Shown here: positions 1 through 9,309 of the stretch, piece after piece
How positions within the stretch are numbered: the stretch's first letter is position 1
Layout of the letters: every line of letters begins with the position of its first letter
Assembly: GCA_947624395.1 (NCBI GenBank)
Contig: CANQKA010000013.1
Span: 1-35,365 of the forward strand
Direction of reading: 5' to 3'
Source: an uncultured Oscillospiraceae bacterium
GTDB taxonomy: Bacteria; Bacillota; Clostridia; Oscillospirales; Oscillospiraceae
DNA length: 35,365 nucleotides
The notes under the pieces: generated by a model
Databases searched by the model: none
Told to the model about the DNA's origin: nothing
The model's input: the letters and a program-made list of their open reading frames with translations, nothing else
Made by a program: the position numbers and the translations under genes

Positions 1-1865
1 TTGGCGTAATAGTGCAGGGCCTTCCAGCGGCCATAGTAGTCGATGCTGGCCCAGCTGGCCACGGGCCAGCAGTCGTTGAGCTGCCATATCACCGCGCCCA
101 TGCACCGGCCACGGTGCCGCCGCCAGTGCTCCACGCCGTACTGCATGGCCTGGGCCTGCAAAAGCTGGGAGGCGTAAATGAGCCCGTCCAGGTCCGCGGG
201 GTAGAGGTACATCTGGGACAGATAGGACACGATGCGCCCGTTGGCGGAGGCGTTGCGCTGGTGCTTCTCCATCACATAGGAGAAGATGTTTCGGTCCGCG
301 GGCTGGGTGAAGCTCTCCACCGTTTCCAGGCACGGGAAGGACTGGAACCCGAACTCGGACACATAGCGGAACAGGTAGTTCCGGTAGTCCGTGAAGGGTT
401 TCAGGCCGTGCCACACGTCCCAATAGTGCACGTCGCCCCGGTCAGGGTCCTGGGGCGCGTCAAAGCTGCCGCCGCTGCTGGGGCTGGCCGGCCAGTAAAA
501 CGCCTGGGGGTCCTCCTTTTTGAGGACCTTGGGGATGATGTACTCGTACATCTTGATGTAGTCCGCCTTTTGCTTGCAGCTGGACACCCACTCGCCCACG
601 GCCACGAACTCCTCCATCTCGTTGTTGCCGCACCACAGGGCCAGGGAGGGGTGAGAGCGCAGACGGCGCACGTTGTCCACGAACTCGGCGGTAATGTTGG
701 CCTCGAAGGCCTCCGTCAGGTCGTATACCGCGCAGGCGAACATGAAGTCCTGCCACACCAGAAGACCCAGCTCGTCGCAAATGTCATAGAACGCGTCGGA
801 GGGGTAATAGCCGCCGCCCCAGACACGGACGCAGTTCATGTTGGCGGCGCGGGCGTCCTCCAAAAGGCGGCGTGTCCGCTCCGGCGTCACACGGGGCAGC
901 AGGTTGTCTTCCGGGATGTAGTCCGCGCCCATGGCGAACACGTCCACGCCGTTGACGCAATGGCTGAAGCTCTCGCCCCACTCGTCCTTTTTCCGGGTCA
1001 CGGTCATGGTCCGCAGGCCGATGCGCTTTTCCCATGCGTCCAGCGCGCCTTTTTCGCCGGAGAGGGTCACCGTCACGGTGTACAGGGGCTGACCGCCCAG
1101 GCCGGCGGGCCACCAGAGCTGGGGGTCCGGAATGGCGACGGTGCAGCGCTCGCCCTCGGCGGTGAATTTTTTACCGTCCGGGGCCGTGACCGTCACGACT
1201 ACCTGCGTGTCCCCGCCGGTGAGGTGGGTCAGGTTGGTATGTATTTCCAGGGTCACCGCGCCTTTTTCGTGGTGCTGGAGCACCAGCACGTCCCGGATAC
1301 GGGCGGTGTCCACGGCGATGAGCGCGATGTCCCGCCAGATGCCCGCGTCCGGCAGCCTGGGGCCCCAGTCCCAGCCGAACATGCAGTGGGCCTTGCGGAT
1401 GTGGGGAAAGCCCACCATGGCGTCGGAGGACCCGTCCGCACGGCTGGCGGCGTAGGCCTCTTTTATGAATTTCGTGGGGGAGGCGAATTGGACAGCGATG
1501 TCATTTTCGCCGGGGCGGAGCAGGGCTTTCACGTCAAATTCCCATGTCCGGTGCATGTTGTCGGCTTTTCCGGCTGTCTGGCCGTTGACCGTCACCGTGG
1601 CAAGGGTGTCCAGCCCCTCGCAGCGCAGGAGCACCTGGTCGGCTTCCAGAAACGCCCCGTCCACGGTGAAGGCGCGGCGGTAGAGAAAGTCGTGGTCCAT
1701 CAGGGGCAGGACCTCATTTTCATTGTCCCGATAGAACGGGTCCGGGATGAGGCCGGCGGCGAGCAGGTCGTTGTACACGGAGCCGGGGACCGTGGCGGGC
1801 ACGGCGGTAAAGCCGGCCTCCGGTGCGTCCAGGGTCCAGGCGCCGTTGAGAGAAAGTGTTTTCAT
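1..1865 (-). CDS. GH2 beta-mannosidase, 3' end cut by window start
   Basis: Hydrolyses terminal beta-mannose residues from short oligosaccharides; it should act in the cytoplasm because the N-terminus (MKTLSLNGAWTL) has no signal peptide. About 621 residues are visible. The N-terminal sugar-binding jelly-roll carries the DHDFLYRR region, followed by the GWDWGPRLPDAG block typical of beta-mannosidases. The TIM-barrel acid/base lies in WCGNNE (E416) and the likely nucleophile in SEFGFQSFP (E504). Family members are about 820-850 residues, so roughly 200 residues lie outside the window. The start was chosen because GGAGGAACG lies just upstream. It is divergent from the LacI-type gene and probably shares its control. 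Mannosidase rather than beta-galactosidase or glucuronidase is favoured by the WCGNNE and GWDWGP motifs; the exact substrate is inferred. Confidence 0.93.
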   Translation of the reverse strand, partial: MKTLSLNGAWTLDAPEAGFTAVPATVPGSVYNDLLAAGLIPDPFYRDNENEVLPLMDHDFLYRRAFTVDGAFLEADQVLLRCEGLDTLATVTVNGQTAGKADNMHRTWEFDVKALLRPGENDIAVQFASPTKFIKEAYAASRADGSSDAMVGFPHIRKAHCMFGWDWGPRLPDAGIWRDIALIAVDTARIRDVLVLQHHEKGAVTLEIHTNLTHLTGGDTQVVVTVTAPDGKKFTAEGERCTVAIPDPQLWWPAGLGGQPLYTVTVTLSGEKGALDAWEKRIGLRTMTVTRKKDEWGESFSHCVNGVDVFAMGADYIPEDNLLPRVTPERTRRLLEDARAANMNCVRVWGGGYYPSDAFYDICDELGLLVWQDFMFACAVYDLTEAFEANITAEFVDNVRRLRSHPSLALWCGNNEMEEFVAVGEWVSSCKQKADYIKMYEYIIPKVLKKEDPQAFYWPASPSSGGSFDAPQDPDRGDVHYWDVWHGLKPFTDYRNYLFRYVSEFGFQSFPCLETVESFTQPADRNIFSYVMEKHQRNASANGRIVSYLSQMYLYPADLDGLIYASQLLQAQAMQYGVEHWRRHRGRCMGAVIWQLNDCWPVASWASIDYYGRWKALHYYA

Positions 1866-1915
1866 ACGCGTTCCTCCGAATACGTTTTCGCACGGGATCG
1901 GTTTTGCACCATAAA

Positions 1916-1944
1916 AATATAATGGAAACCGTGGGCAAAGTCAA
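1916..1944 (-). promoter_or_regulatory. Promoter of the beta-mannosidase gene
   Basis: Read on the minus strand, TTGACT (1939-1944) is followed after exactly 17 bases by TATATT (1916-1921). Transcription would start near 1909 and leave a leader of about 45 bases. The leader contains GCAAAACCG, which resembles half of the palindrome at 3149-3172 and could be a site for the neighbouring LacI-type regulator (inference). Confidence 0.72.
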
Positions 1945-2056
1945 CAATTTCCAGCGGAAAATCCGGTGGGCGTTCTGACGGTTTTACCCTTGGAAATTTT
2001 AGGATATTAGCAGATTGTAAAAAATCCAATGCAAAAAACTGGTCATATTGTGCATA

Positions 2057-2085
2057 TTGACTTATCGGTTTTTCGGGACTATAAT
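2057..2085 (+). promoter_or_regulatory. Promoter of the LacI-type regulator
   Basis: TTGACT at 2057-2062 and TATAAT at 2080-2085 are separated by 17 bases, a near-consensus sigma-70/sigma-A promoter. Transcription would begin near 2092, which rules out the ATG at 2048 as a start and supports the GTG at 2126. GCAAAAAAC at 2031-2039, just upstream of the -35 box, resembles half of the palindrome at 3149-3172. Confidence 0.8.
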
Positions 2086-2125
2086 GACTTTACGAAATCG
2101 TTTTTGTAGGGAGGGGCACGAGCCC

Positions 2126-3133
2126 GTGGTGACCATCAAGGCGATAGCAGAGCGGTGCGGCTGCTCGCCGGCCACGGTGAGCAAGGCCCTGAACGGCGCG
2201 CCGGACGTGAGCCGTGCCATGACGCGGCGGGTCCGGGCCGTCGCCGGCGAGATGGGATACGTCCCCAACGCCGCCGCCCGAACGCTGAAGACCGCCCGTA
2301 CATACAGCTTTGGCCTTTTGTTCCGGGAGAACGCGAAGATCGGGCTGGCCCACGAGTTTTTCAGCCTGATGCTGGACGGGTTCAAGCGCAGGGCCGAGGA
2401 GCTGGGCTACGATATCTCTTTCATCAACCGGCGGCTGGGCGGGCAGGAGCTCACCTACGCCGAATATGTCCAATACCGCCGCTTTGACGGCGTGGCCATC
2501 ATCACCGCGAACTATGAGGACCCACTGGTCCGGGCGCTGGCGGTGTGCGGCGTGCCCACCGTGACGGTGGACGACCAGTTTGACGGCTGCGGGTGCGTGC
2601 TGTCGGACAACGCCGGGGGCGTGCGGGAGCTGGTGCGGTACGTGTATGAAATGGGCCACCGGCGGCTGGCGGTGCTGCGGGGGGACAATAACCGGGTCAG
2701 CCGGGTCCGCTGGGGCGCTTTCCGGCATACGTGCCAGGAATTGGGCATGACCGTGCCGGACGAGTACGACCTGCAGGGCCGGTTTCATGACCCGGAGGGC
2801 GCGGGAGAGGCCACCAGAAGGCTTATGGCGCTGGCGACGCCGCCCACCTGCATCTTTTATCCGGACGACATCTCCTATCTGGGCGGTCTGCGGGCCGCGG
2901 AGGACATGGGCCTTTGCGTGCCGGAGGATCTCTCCGCCGTGGGCTATGACGGCATCGGCCTGGTCCAGCAGATACGGCCAAGGCTCACCACCATGTGGCA
3001 GAACGCGGACAAAATGGGCGTGGAGACGGCGGAGGAGCTGGCCAGAGCGGTCAAGGAGGGCGGGGGCTATACCCCGCGGCAGATCTTGATACCCGGCGAG
3101 CTTATTAAAGGCGAGACGGTGAAAAAGCTGTAA
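2126..3133 (+). CDS. LacI/GalR-family transcriptional regulator
   Basis: A DNA-binding repressor (or activator) predicted to sense a sugar derived from the imported glycosides. The 335 residues match the usual family length. The N-terminal helix-turn-helix begins TIKAIAERCGCSPATVSKAL and ends in the hinge-helix region GYVPNAAARTL. A periplasmic-binding-protein-like effector domain follows (FGLLFRENAKIG, then DGVAIITANYEDP, VLSDNAGGVRELV and YDGIGLVQQIRPRLTTM). I chose GTG 2126, giving the usual MVTIK start, because GGAGG lies at 2110-2114; GTG 2129 is also possible. The promoter at 2057-2085 excludes longer starts. It is divergent from the mannosidase and is followed by the importer genes, so it probably controls both. 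The effector is unknown. Confidence 0.93.
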   Translation: MVTIKAIAERCGCSPATVSKALNGAPDVSRAMTRRVRAVAGEMGYVPNAAARTLKTARTYSFGLLFRENAKIGLAHEFFSLMLDGFKRRAEELGYDISFINRRLGGQELTYAEYVQYRRFDGVAIITANYEDPLVRALAVCGVPTVTVDDQFDGCGCVLSDNAGGVRELVRYVYEMGHRRLAVLRGDNNRVSRVRWGAFRHTCQELGMTVPDEYDLQGRFHDPEGAGEATRRLMALATPPTCIFYPDDISYLGGLRAAEDMGLCVPEDLSAVGYDGIGLVQQIRPRLTTMWQNADKMGVETAEELARAVKEGGGYTPRQILIPGELIKGETVKKL

Positions 3134-3148
3134 AAAAAGTAAACAGGC

Positions 3149-3172
3149 GCAAAAACGGGTACCCGTTTTTGC
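3149..3172 (+). promoter_or_regulatory. Perfect 24-bp palindrome: regulator operator or terminator
   Basis: A perfect palindrome whose half is GCAAAAACGGGT, lying 15 bases after the regulator stop codon and about 85 bases before the binding-protein gene. The A-run, GC core and T-run could form an intrinsic terminator for the regulator transcript. The perfect dyad also fits a LacI-family operator, and related half-sites (GCAAAA then C) occur at 2031 and, inverted, near 1900. I cannot decide between the two roles from sequence. Confidence 0.5.
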
Positions 3173-3194
3173 ATGGGATAGTGCCTATCCCATG
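3172..3194 (+). repeat. 10-bp inverted repeat directly abutting the palindrome
   Basis: CATGGGATAG pairs perfectly with CTATCCCATG around a three-base TGC loop, starting at the last base of the preceding palindrome. In RNA it makes a second hairpin in the leader of the binding-protein gene. I see no good -35/-10 pair between 3134 and 3256, so the importer genes may be read from the regulator promoter through both structures. Confidence 0.5.
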
Positions 3195-3256
3195 ATATGA
3201 CTTTGTAAACCCGGTCCGGGAGCGGGCCAAAAAATATTATTTTAGGAGGAACCACA

Positions 3257-5086
3257 ATGAAGAAGCTCATCGCACTGGCGCTGGCCGTGGTCATGGTCCT
3301 GGGACTGTCCGCGACAGCGTTCGCTGATGGCGACGTCGTTCTGCCCCGTGAGGAGACTCTGTACTTCTGCGGCCAGCAGTGGGGCGCTGTCAACAGCTGG
3401 AACCCCATCGGCACTAACCAGAACAACTCCATGGCCATCGCGGCCGGCGCCGGCTGGCGCGAACTGATGTTCGAGACCCTGTACATGTGGAACGTGCTGG
3501 ACGGCAAGCTGTACGGCCTGCTGGCCAACGACGATTACGCCTGGAACGACGACATGACCCAGCTGACCTTCACCATCAAGGACGCTGCCAAGTGGTCTGA
3601 CGGCTCCGACGTGACCGCCGCCGACGTTATCCGCACCTTCGACGTGGGCGTGGAGATCGGCAACGGCACCGGCTCCGGCTATGGTCCCTACATCGAGTCC
3701 ATCGAGGGCGAGGGCAAGACCGTCAAGATCAACGCCAAGCTGAATGACGCCGGCCAGCCCATCAACCCCCTGATGATCCTCAACTTCCTGGAGCTGGTGG
3801 CTATCGCCCAGGCCGACTGGATCGACACGGTCTATGAAGCCAACGGCGGCGACGCCACCGCTATCCTGAACGACGACGGCCTGAACGACGCCGGCGAGCT
3901 GGAAGTGCCCTACACCGGCCCCTACACCATGTACTTCTCCGATGACCAGAAGGTCGTTCTGGTCCGTGACGACAATTACTGGGGCCAGGATGCCTCCATG
4001 TGGGGCAAGCTGCCTGTTCCCAAGTACATCGCCCACGCTATGTACGCTGACAACGCCGCCGGCGAGGTGGCTCTGAAGGCCGGCGAGGTCGATGTCAGCC
4101 AGCAGTTCATCGGCAACGTGCAGAACCTGTGGCTGGAGGACGGCCTGCCCATCTCCACCTACTATGAAGAAGCTCCCTACGGCGTGTGCCTGACCATGCC
4201 CACCGCGTGGTACAACATGAACATCCCCGTCATCGCCGAGAACCCCGCCCTGCGCAAGGCCATCGCTATGGCTGTTGACTATGACTCCATCATCGCCAAC
4301 GCCATGACCAACCAGTCCCCCTCCTTCGCCGACGTGCCCCGTTCTCTGATGAACCCCACCGAGGGCGAGCAGGCTCTGTATGACCACGACGCCGTGGCCG
4401 ACCTGCAGTGGGCCGGCAACGACATCGATGGCGCCAACGCTCTGCTGGATGAGGCCGGCCTGGTGGATACCGACGGCGACGGCATCCGCGAGTACAACGG
4501 CGAGAACATCTCCCTGAACGCTGTCTGCCCCAACGGCTGGACCGACTGGCAGGCCTCCATGGAGCAGGTCGCCGCGGCCGGCAAGGAGATCGGCGTTGAG
4601 ATCACCACCCTCTATCCCGAGGCGGATATGTACAATACCGTGTTCACCGACCCCGATCAGACCGAGTATGCCATCTTCATGTGGTCCCCCGACGCCTCCA
4701 GCCCCTCCAACCCCTGGAGCCGTGTGAACCAGTTCATGGGCATGGATTACCTGGGTGTGACCAACAACTGGTCCGGCAACTGGGGCCAATATGAGAACGC
4801 TGAGGCCGACGCGCTCATCAAGCAGATCCCCCTGACCACCGACGAGGCGGAACTGAGGGATCTGTACACGCAGCTGACCGAGATCTATCTGACCGAGGTC
4901 CCCAGCTTCTCCCTGATGTATCGTCCCAGCGTGTTCCACGCTGTGAACGAGTCCGTCTGGACCAACTTCCCCTATGAGGGCCAGACCTACACCATGGGCG
5001 ACGGCACGGAAGTGCTCGTCCCGCCCGCTGACTGCACCGACGGTTTCGGTGTCGCAGCTCTGTACAACCTTGAGCTGGTCGGCTAA
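3257..5086 (+). CDS. ABC transporter substrate-binding protein, SBP family 5
   Basis: Extracellular solute receptor of an Opp/Dpp-type importer. With four glycosidase genes beside it, it most likely binds beta-linked oligosaccharides, as some family 5 proteins do. The 609 residues start with a signal peptide (MKKLIALALAVVMVLGLSA) and a type I cleavage site after TAFA. No lipobox cysteine is present, which is unusual for a Gram-positive binding protein. The family 5 core follows (LFETLYMW-like region FETLYMWNVLDGKLYGLLA, then LTFTIKDAAKWSDG, TAADVIRTFD and the C-terminal PSFSLMYRPSVFHAVN). AGGAGG at 3244-3249 sets the start. Codon use leans strongly to C-ending codons, as in a highly expressed gene. 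A terminator-like hairpin follows and would raise its level over the permeases. A peptide ligand is the main alternative. Confidence 0.9.
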   Translation: MKKLIALALAVVMVLGLSATAFADGDVVLPREETLYFCGQQWGAVNSWNPIGTNQNNSMAIAAGAGWRELMFETLYMWNVLDGKLYGLLANDDYAWNDDMTQLTFTIKDAAKWSDGSDVTAADVIRTFDVGVEIGNGTGSGYGPYIESIEGEGKTVKINAKLNDAGQPINPLMILNFLELVAIAQADWIDTVYEANGGDATAILNDDGLNDAGELEVPYTGPYTMYFSDDQKVVLVRDDNYWGQDASMWGKLPVPKYIAHAMYADNAAGEVALKAGEVDVSQQFIGNVQNLWLEDGLPISTYYEEAPYGVCLTMPTAWYNMNIPVIAENPALRKAIAMAVDYDSIIANAMTNQSPSFADVPRSLMNPTEGEQALYDHDAVADLQWAGNDIDGANALLDEAGLVDTDGDGIREYNGENISLNAVCPNGWTDWQASMEQVAAAGKEIGVEITTLYPEADMYNTVFTDPDQTEYAIFMWSPDASSPSNPWSRVNQFMGMDYLGVTNNWSGNWGQYENAEADALIKQIPLTTDEAELRDLYTQLTEIYLTEVPSFSLMYRPSVFHAVNESVWTNFPYEGQTYTMGDGTEVLVPPADCTDGFGVAALYNLELVG

Positions 5087-5099
5087 TATTTGATTCCCG

Positions 5100-5136
5100 G
5101 CGGCCATGCTCTTCAAGGAGCATGGCCGCTTCTTTT
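5100..5136 (+). terminator. Intrinsic terminator inside the importer operon
   Basis: A perfect 12-bp stem (5100-5111 with 5118-5129, GCGGCCATGCTC arm) with a six-base loop is followed by TTCTTTT. It lies between the binding-protein and permease genes with no promoter after it, so it is best read as a partial terminator that gives more binding-protein mRNA than permease mRNA. Confidence 0.8.
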
Positions 5137-5168
5137 AAAGAAGAAATGAGAAAGGGGGAAATCGACCT

Positions 5169-6173
5169 GTGAAAGGTTACAGGAAATACTTCGGCAAGAA
5201 GATATTCTGGTTTGTTCTGACCTTCGTCGCGGCGGTCATCCTGAACTTCATCCTGCCCCGGCTGATGCCGGCGGACCCGGTGGCGTCCATCACCGGCAAG
5301 CTGGCCGGCGGCAACGCCGACGCCCAGGCCGTGGCACGTATTTATGAGCATTACCAGGAGGAGTTCGGTACGAACCTGCCCATGTACCAGCAGTTCCTGC
5401 GCTTCTGCAAAAACGCCATTCACGGCAACTTTGGCCTGTCCTTCAGCCAGTATCCCCGCTCCGTCAGCGACATCATCGGCAGCGCCATCGGCTGGACCAT
5501 CGCCCTTCAATTGCCGGCCATCATCGTGGGGTGGCTGCTGGGCAATATACTGGGCGCCCTGGCGGCCTATATCCGCAAGGGCTTCGACAAGGTGCTCATG
5601 CCCGTGAGCCTGTTTTTGAGCAACGTGCCCGCCTTCGGCATGGCCGTCGTGCTGCTGGTGATCTTCGGCGTATACCTGAAGGTGGCGCCCATCTCGGGCG
5701 GTTACGCTTTCGACATGATACCGCATCTAAGCTGGGACTTCATCAAGTCCGTGATAAGCCACTATCAGCTGCCCTTCTGGTCCATCGTGCTGGTGTCCAT
5801 CGGCGGCCAGGCGGTGGGCATGCGCAGCATGTCCATCTATGAGCTGAACGCGGACTATGTTAAATACTCCCGGTTCCTGGGCATCAAGGACCGGAAGATC
5901 GTGGGCTATGTGTTCCGTAACGCCATGCTCCCCCAGGTCACCGGCCTGGCCCTGAGCATCGGCACCATGATCGGCGGCGCCCTGGTGGCGGAGATCATCT
6001 TCTCCTATCCCGGCCTGGGCAGCACCATGTACGCGGCCGTCACCGCGGCGGACTATCCGTTGATCTCCGCCACGACCCTCATCATCACCATCATGGTGCT
6101 GATCGTGACGTTCCTGCTGGACATCATCTATGGCTTCATTGACCCGCGGGTCAAGGCAGCCCAAGTCGAATAA
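5169..6173 (+). CDS. ABC importer permease, DppB/OppB type
   Basis: First membrane subunit of the importer. The 334 residues have an N-terminal membrane segment ([20 protein letters not shown]), the family motif [10 protein letters not shown], an external loop, and five further segments. The cytoplasmic coupling loop carries the EAA-type region ([21 protein letters not shown]) that contacts the ATPases. The start is GTG with AAAGGGGG 10 bases upstream; the next codons [13 protein letters not shown] fit a cytoplasmic N-terminus. It is 14 bases from the second permease gene and certainly cotranscribed. The substrate is inferred from neighbours only. Confidence 0.92.
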   Translation: MKGYRKYFGKKIFWFVLTFVAAVILNFILPRLMPADPVASITGKLAGGNADAQAVARIYEHYQEEFGTNLPMYQQFLRFCKNAIHGNFGLSFSQYPRSVSDIIGSAIGWTIALQLPAIIVGWLLGNILGALAAYIRKGFDKVLMPVSLFLSNVPAFGMAVVLLVIFGVYLKVAPISGGYAFDMIPHLSWDFIKSVISHYQLPFWSIVLVSIGGQAVGMRSMSIYELNADYVKYSRFLGIKDRKIVGYVFRNAMLPQVTGLALSIGTMIGGALVAEIIFSYPGLGSTMYAAVTAADYPLISATTLIITIMVLIVTFLLDIIYGFIDPRVKAAQVE

Positions 6174-6187
6174 GGGAGGGAAAGACG

Positions 6188-7435
6188 ATGAAAAATACAT
6201 TGCGACAGGTCTTCCATTCTCCTAAGTTCGTGGGCGGCTTCGTCATCTTTCTGGCGATACTGCTGACCATGTTCATCTACCCGCTTTTTAACCCCGGTAA
6301 TCCCTTGCAGCAGATCGGCGTGGGCACCTTCGCCAAGCCCGGTACATACGTGTCCCTGTATGACGCCACCAAGGCCAAGACGGAGACCTTCCGTCTTCCG
6401 GAGGCGGCCGAGAACCGGCTGGCCGCCAGCCTGACCGACGAGGATAGAGTGGCGATGATCGAGTACTTCAACGCCATGGAGATCGACATATCCGACCTGG
6501 ATATGGACGATACCGACGCGCTGCTGCAAATGTGGGAAGAAAACTACGACCCATCCGTCCGTCCCAAGGGCATGACCGGCGCCCGTGTTAACTACTTCAA
6601 GCGCCTGAATAATTCCTTGCAGGACCTGAAGAGCGGCGACACCCTGATCATTGCCGAGGAAGGCGAGGACGGCGAGCTGGTGGAGAGCAAGAAGATCACC
6701 ACCACCGACTATGTGAACACCAACGCCGTGGCCAACGTCAAGACCCTGCCTCTGGGCACGGATAACTTCGGCCGGGACGTGCTGAAAGAGCTGGTCAGCG
6801 CCACCGGCACCTCTATCATGATCGGCCTGCTGGCCGGCACCGTGGCCACGATAATCGGCCTGAGCTTCGGCCTGCTGGCCGGGTACCTGGGCGGCTTTGT
6901 GGATGACTTCATCATGTTCATCACCAACATCTTCACCGTCATCCCCGGCTTCGTGCTGCTGATACTGATAAGCTATTCTATTGGCCAGGAGCAGCGTGGC
7001 GCGGCGGTGGTCGCCACGGTCATAGGCTTGACAGGCTGGACATGGACGGCCCGTTCGGTCCGCAGCCAGGTGATAAGCCTTAGAAACCGTGACCACGTGA
7101 ACCTGAGCAAGCTGTCCGGCCACAGCCTCCTGCGTATCATCCTGACGGATATTTTGCCCTACATCGCCTCCTACGTGGTGATGGCGTTCATCCTGCAGGT
7201 GTCCAGCGGCATCCTGGCGGAAGCCCAGTTGAGCCTGTTGGGCCTGGGTCCCCGGACCACCGAGGTCCCCACATTGGGCCTGATGATGAACTGGGCCATG
7301 CTCTATTCCGCCCATACCAACGGCTCCTGGTGGGCATACTTCCCTGTGATCCTGGTGATAACGCTCATCTCGTTCTCCCTGAACCTGATGAACACCGGCC
7401 TGGACCAGGTGTTCAACCCCACCCTGAGAGATTAA
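6188..7435 (+). CDS. ABC importer permease, DppC/OppC type, with long insertion
   Basis: Second membrane subunit of the importer. After one N-terminal membrane segment (residues about 15-37) comes an unusual hydrophilic stretch of roughly 150 residues, rich in Asp and Glu (for example [20 protein letters not shown]). The conserved DppC entry motif [11 protein letters not shown] appears only at residues 189-199, where family members have it near 70-85. The permease domain then continues with the EAA loop ([19 protein letters not shown]) and [17 protein letters not shown]. Total length is 415 against a usual 280-310. The insertion must face outward, next to the binding protein. GGGAGGG at 6174-6180 supports the start. 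Binding-protein docking is a guess for the insertion. Confidence 0.9.
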   Translation: MKNTLRQVFHSPKFVGGFVIFLAILLTMFIYPLFNPGNPLQQIGVGTFAKPGTYVSLYDATKAKTETFRLPEAAENRLAASLTDEDRVAMIEYFNAMEIDISDLDMDDTDALLQMWEENYDPSVRPKGMTGARVNYFKRLNNSLQDLKSGDTLIIAEEGEDGELVESKKITTTDYVNTNAVANVKTLPLGTDNFGRDVLKELVSATGTSIMIGLLAGTVATIIGLSFGLLAGYLGGFVDDFIMFITNIFTVIPGFVLLILISYSIGQEQRGAAVVATVIGLTGWTWTARSVRSQVISLRNRDHVNLSKLSGHSLLRIILTDILPYIASYVVMAFILQVSSGILAEAQLSLLGLGPRTTEVPTLGLMMNWAMLYSAHTNGSWWAYFPVILVITLISFSLNLMNTGLDQVFNPTLRD

Positions 7436-7445
7436 GGAGGACGCT

Positions 7446-8445
7446 ATGGGAAAAGTTATGTTGGAGGTCAGAAACCTCAAGACCAAATACGTCACCCGCT
7501 TCCATGAGGACGTGTACGCGGTGGACGGGGTGTCCTTCGCCATCGAGGAAGGCAAGAGCCTGGGCATCGCCGGCGAGTCCGGCTGCGGCAAGTCCACCCT
7601 AGCCCTGTCCATGATGGGCTATTACTTCCCGCCCCTGCACTACATGAGCGGCGACATCATCATTGACGGCCAGAATATATCCGGCATGGACCCGGATACG
7701 GTGCGCAAGACCATTCTGGGCAGCGAGATCGCCTATATCCCCCAGGCCGCTATGAACGCCCTGAACCCCACCCAGAAGATCATCCGCTTCCTGGAAGACG
7801 TGATACACGCCCATGACCCCAAGAAGAGCAAGGCGGAGATACGGGAAATGGCCGAGGCCCGGTTTGCGGAAGTTGGCCTGCCCCTGGACGCGCTGGACAA
7901 ACACGCGGTGGAGCTGTCCGGCGGCATGAAGCAGCGGACCGTCATCGCCGTGAGCACCATACTGAACCCCAAGGTGCTCATCGCCGACGAGCCGTCCTCC
8001 GCCCTGGACGTGACGAGCCAGAAGCTGGTCATCAAGATGATGCGCCAGCTCATGGAGAGCGGCCACGTCAAGAGCATGCTGTTCATCACCCACGAGCTGC
8101 CCTTGCTTTATAACGTGACTGATGATATCATGGTCATGTACGCCGGCCAGATCGTGGAAAAGGGCACCGCCCAGGAGATGGTGTTCGACCCGGTGCACCC
8201 TTACTCCCACGGCCTGATGGGCTCCATTCTGGTGCCCGAGGAAGGTACACGCGGCCACAAGCTGGCGGCCATCCCCGGCGCGCCCCCCAACCTGAAGCGT
8301 CCCCCCGACGGGTGCCGCTTCGCCGAGCGGTGCAAGTACGCCACCGCCGACTGCCGCTATACCGCCATCCCGGAGAAGACCTTCGGCGAGGGGCGCATGT
8401 ATCGCTGCCTGCTGGGCATCGACGAATTGAAGGAGGCGTACAGTC

Positions 8446-8453
<8 letters not shown>
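7446..8453 (+). CDS. ABC importer ATPase, DppD/OppD type
   Basis: Nucleotide-binding subunit that powers the importer, at the inner face of the membrane. The 335 residues show Walker A (GESGCGKST), Q-loop ([12 protein letters not shown]), signature (LSGGMKQR), Walker B ([13 protein letters not shown]) and H-loop (FITHELP). The C-terminal oligopeptide-transporter domain has the family cysteines in [14 protein letters not shown] and again in YRCLL; some family members bind an iron-sulfur cluster there. AAGGAGG precedes ATG 7446. The stop codon overlaps the next gene by eight bases (ATGAATGA), a sign of coupled translation of the two ATPases. Confidence 0.94.
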
Positions 8454-9303
<850 letters not shown>

Positions 9304-9309
9304 GAGCCT

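Noticed and set aside
12-1922. 636-codon plus-strand frame over the beta-mannosidase
   Set aside because: Shadow of the mannosidase; the opposite frame has the conserved GH2 motifs and a promoter.
2048-2125. Longer start of the LacI-type regulator at ATG 2048
   Set aside because: The -35 and -10 boxes at 2057-2085 lie inside that extension, so it could not be transcribed from its own promoter; GTG 2126 has a ribosome site and the normal family N-terminus.
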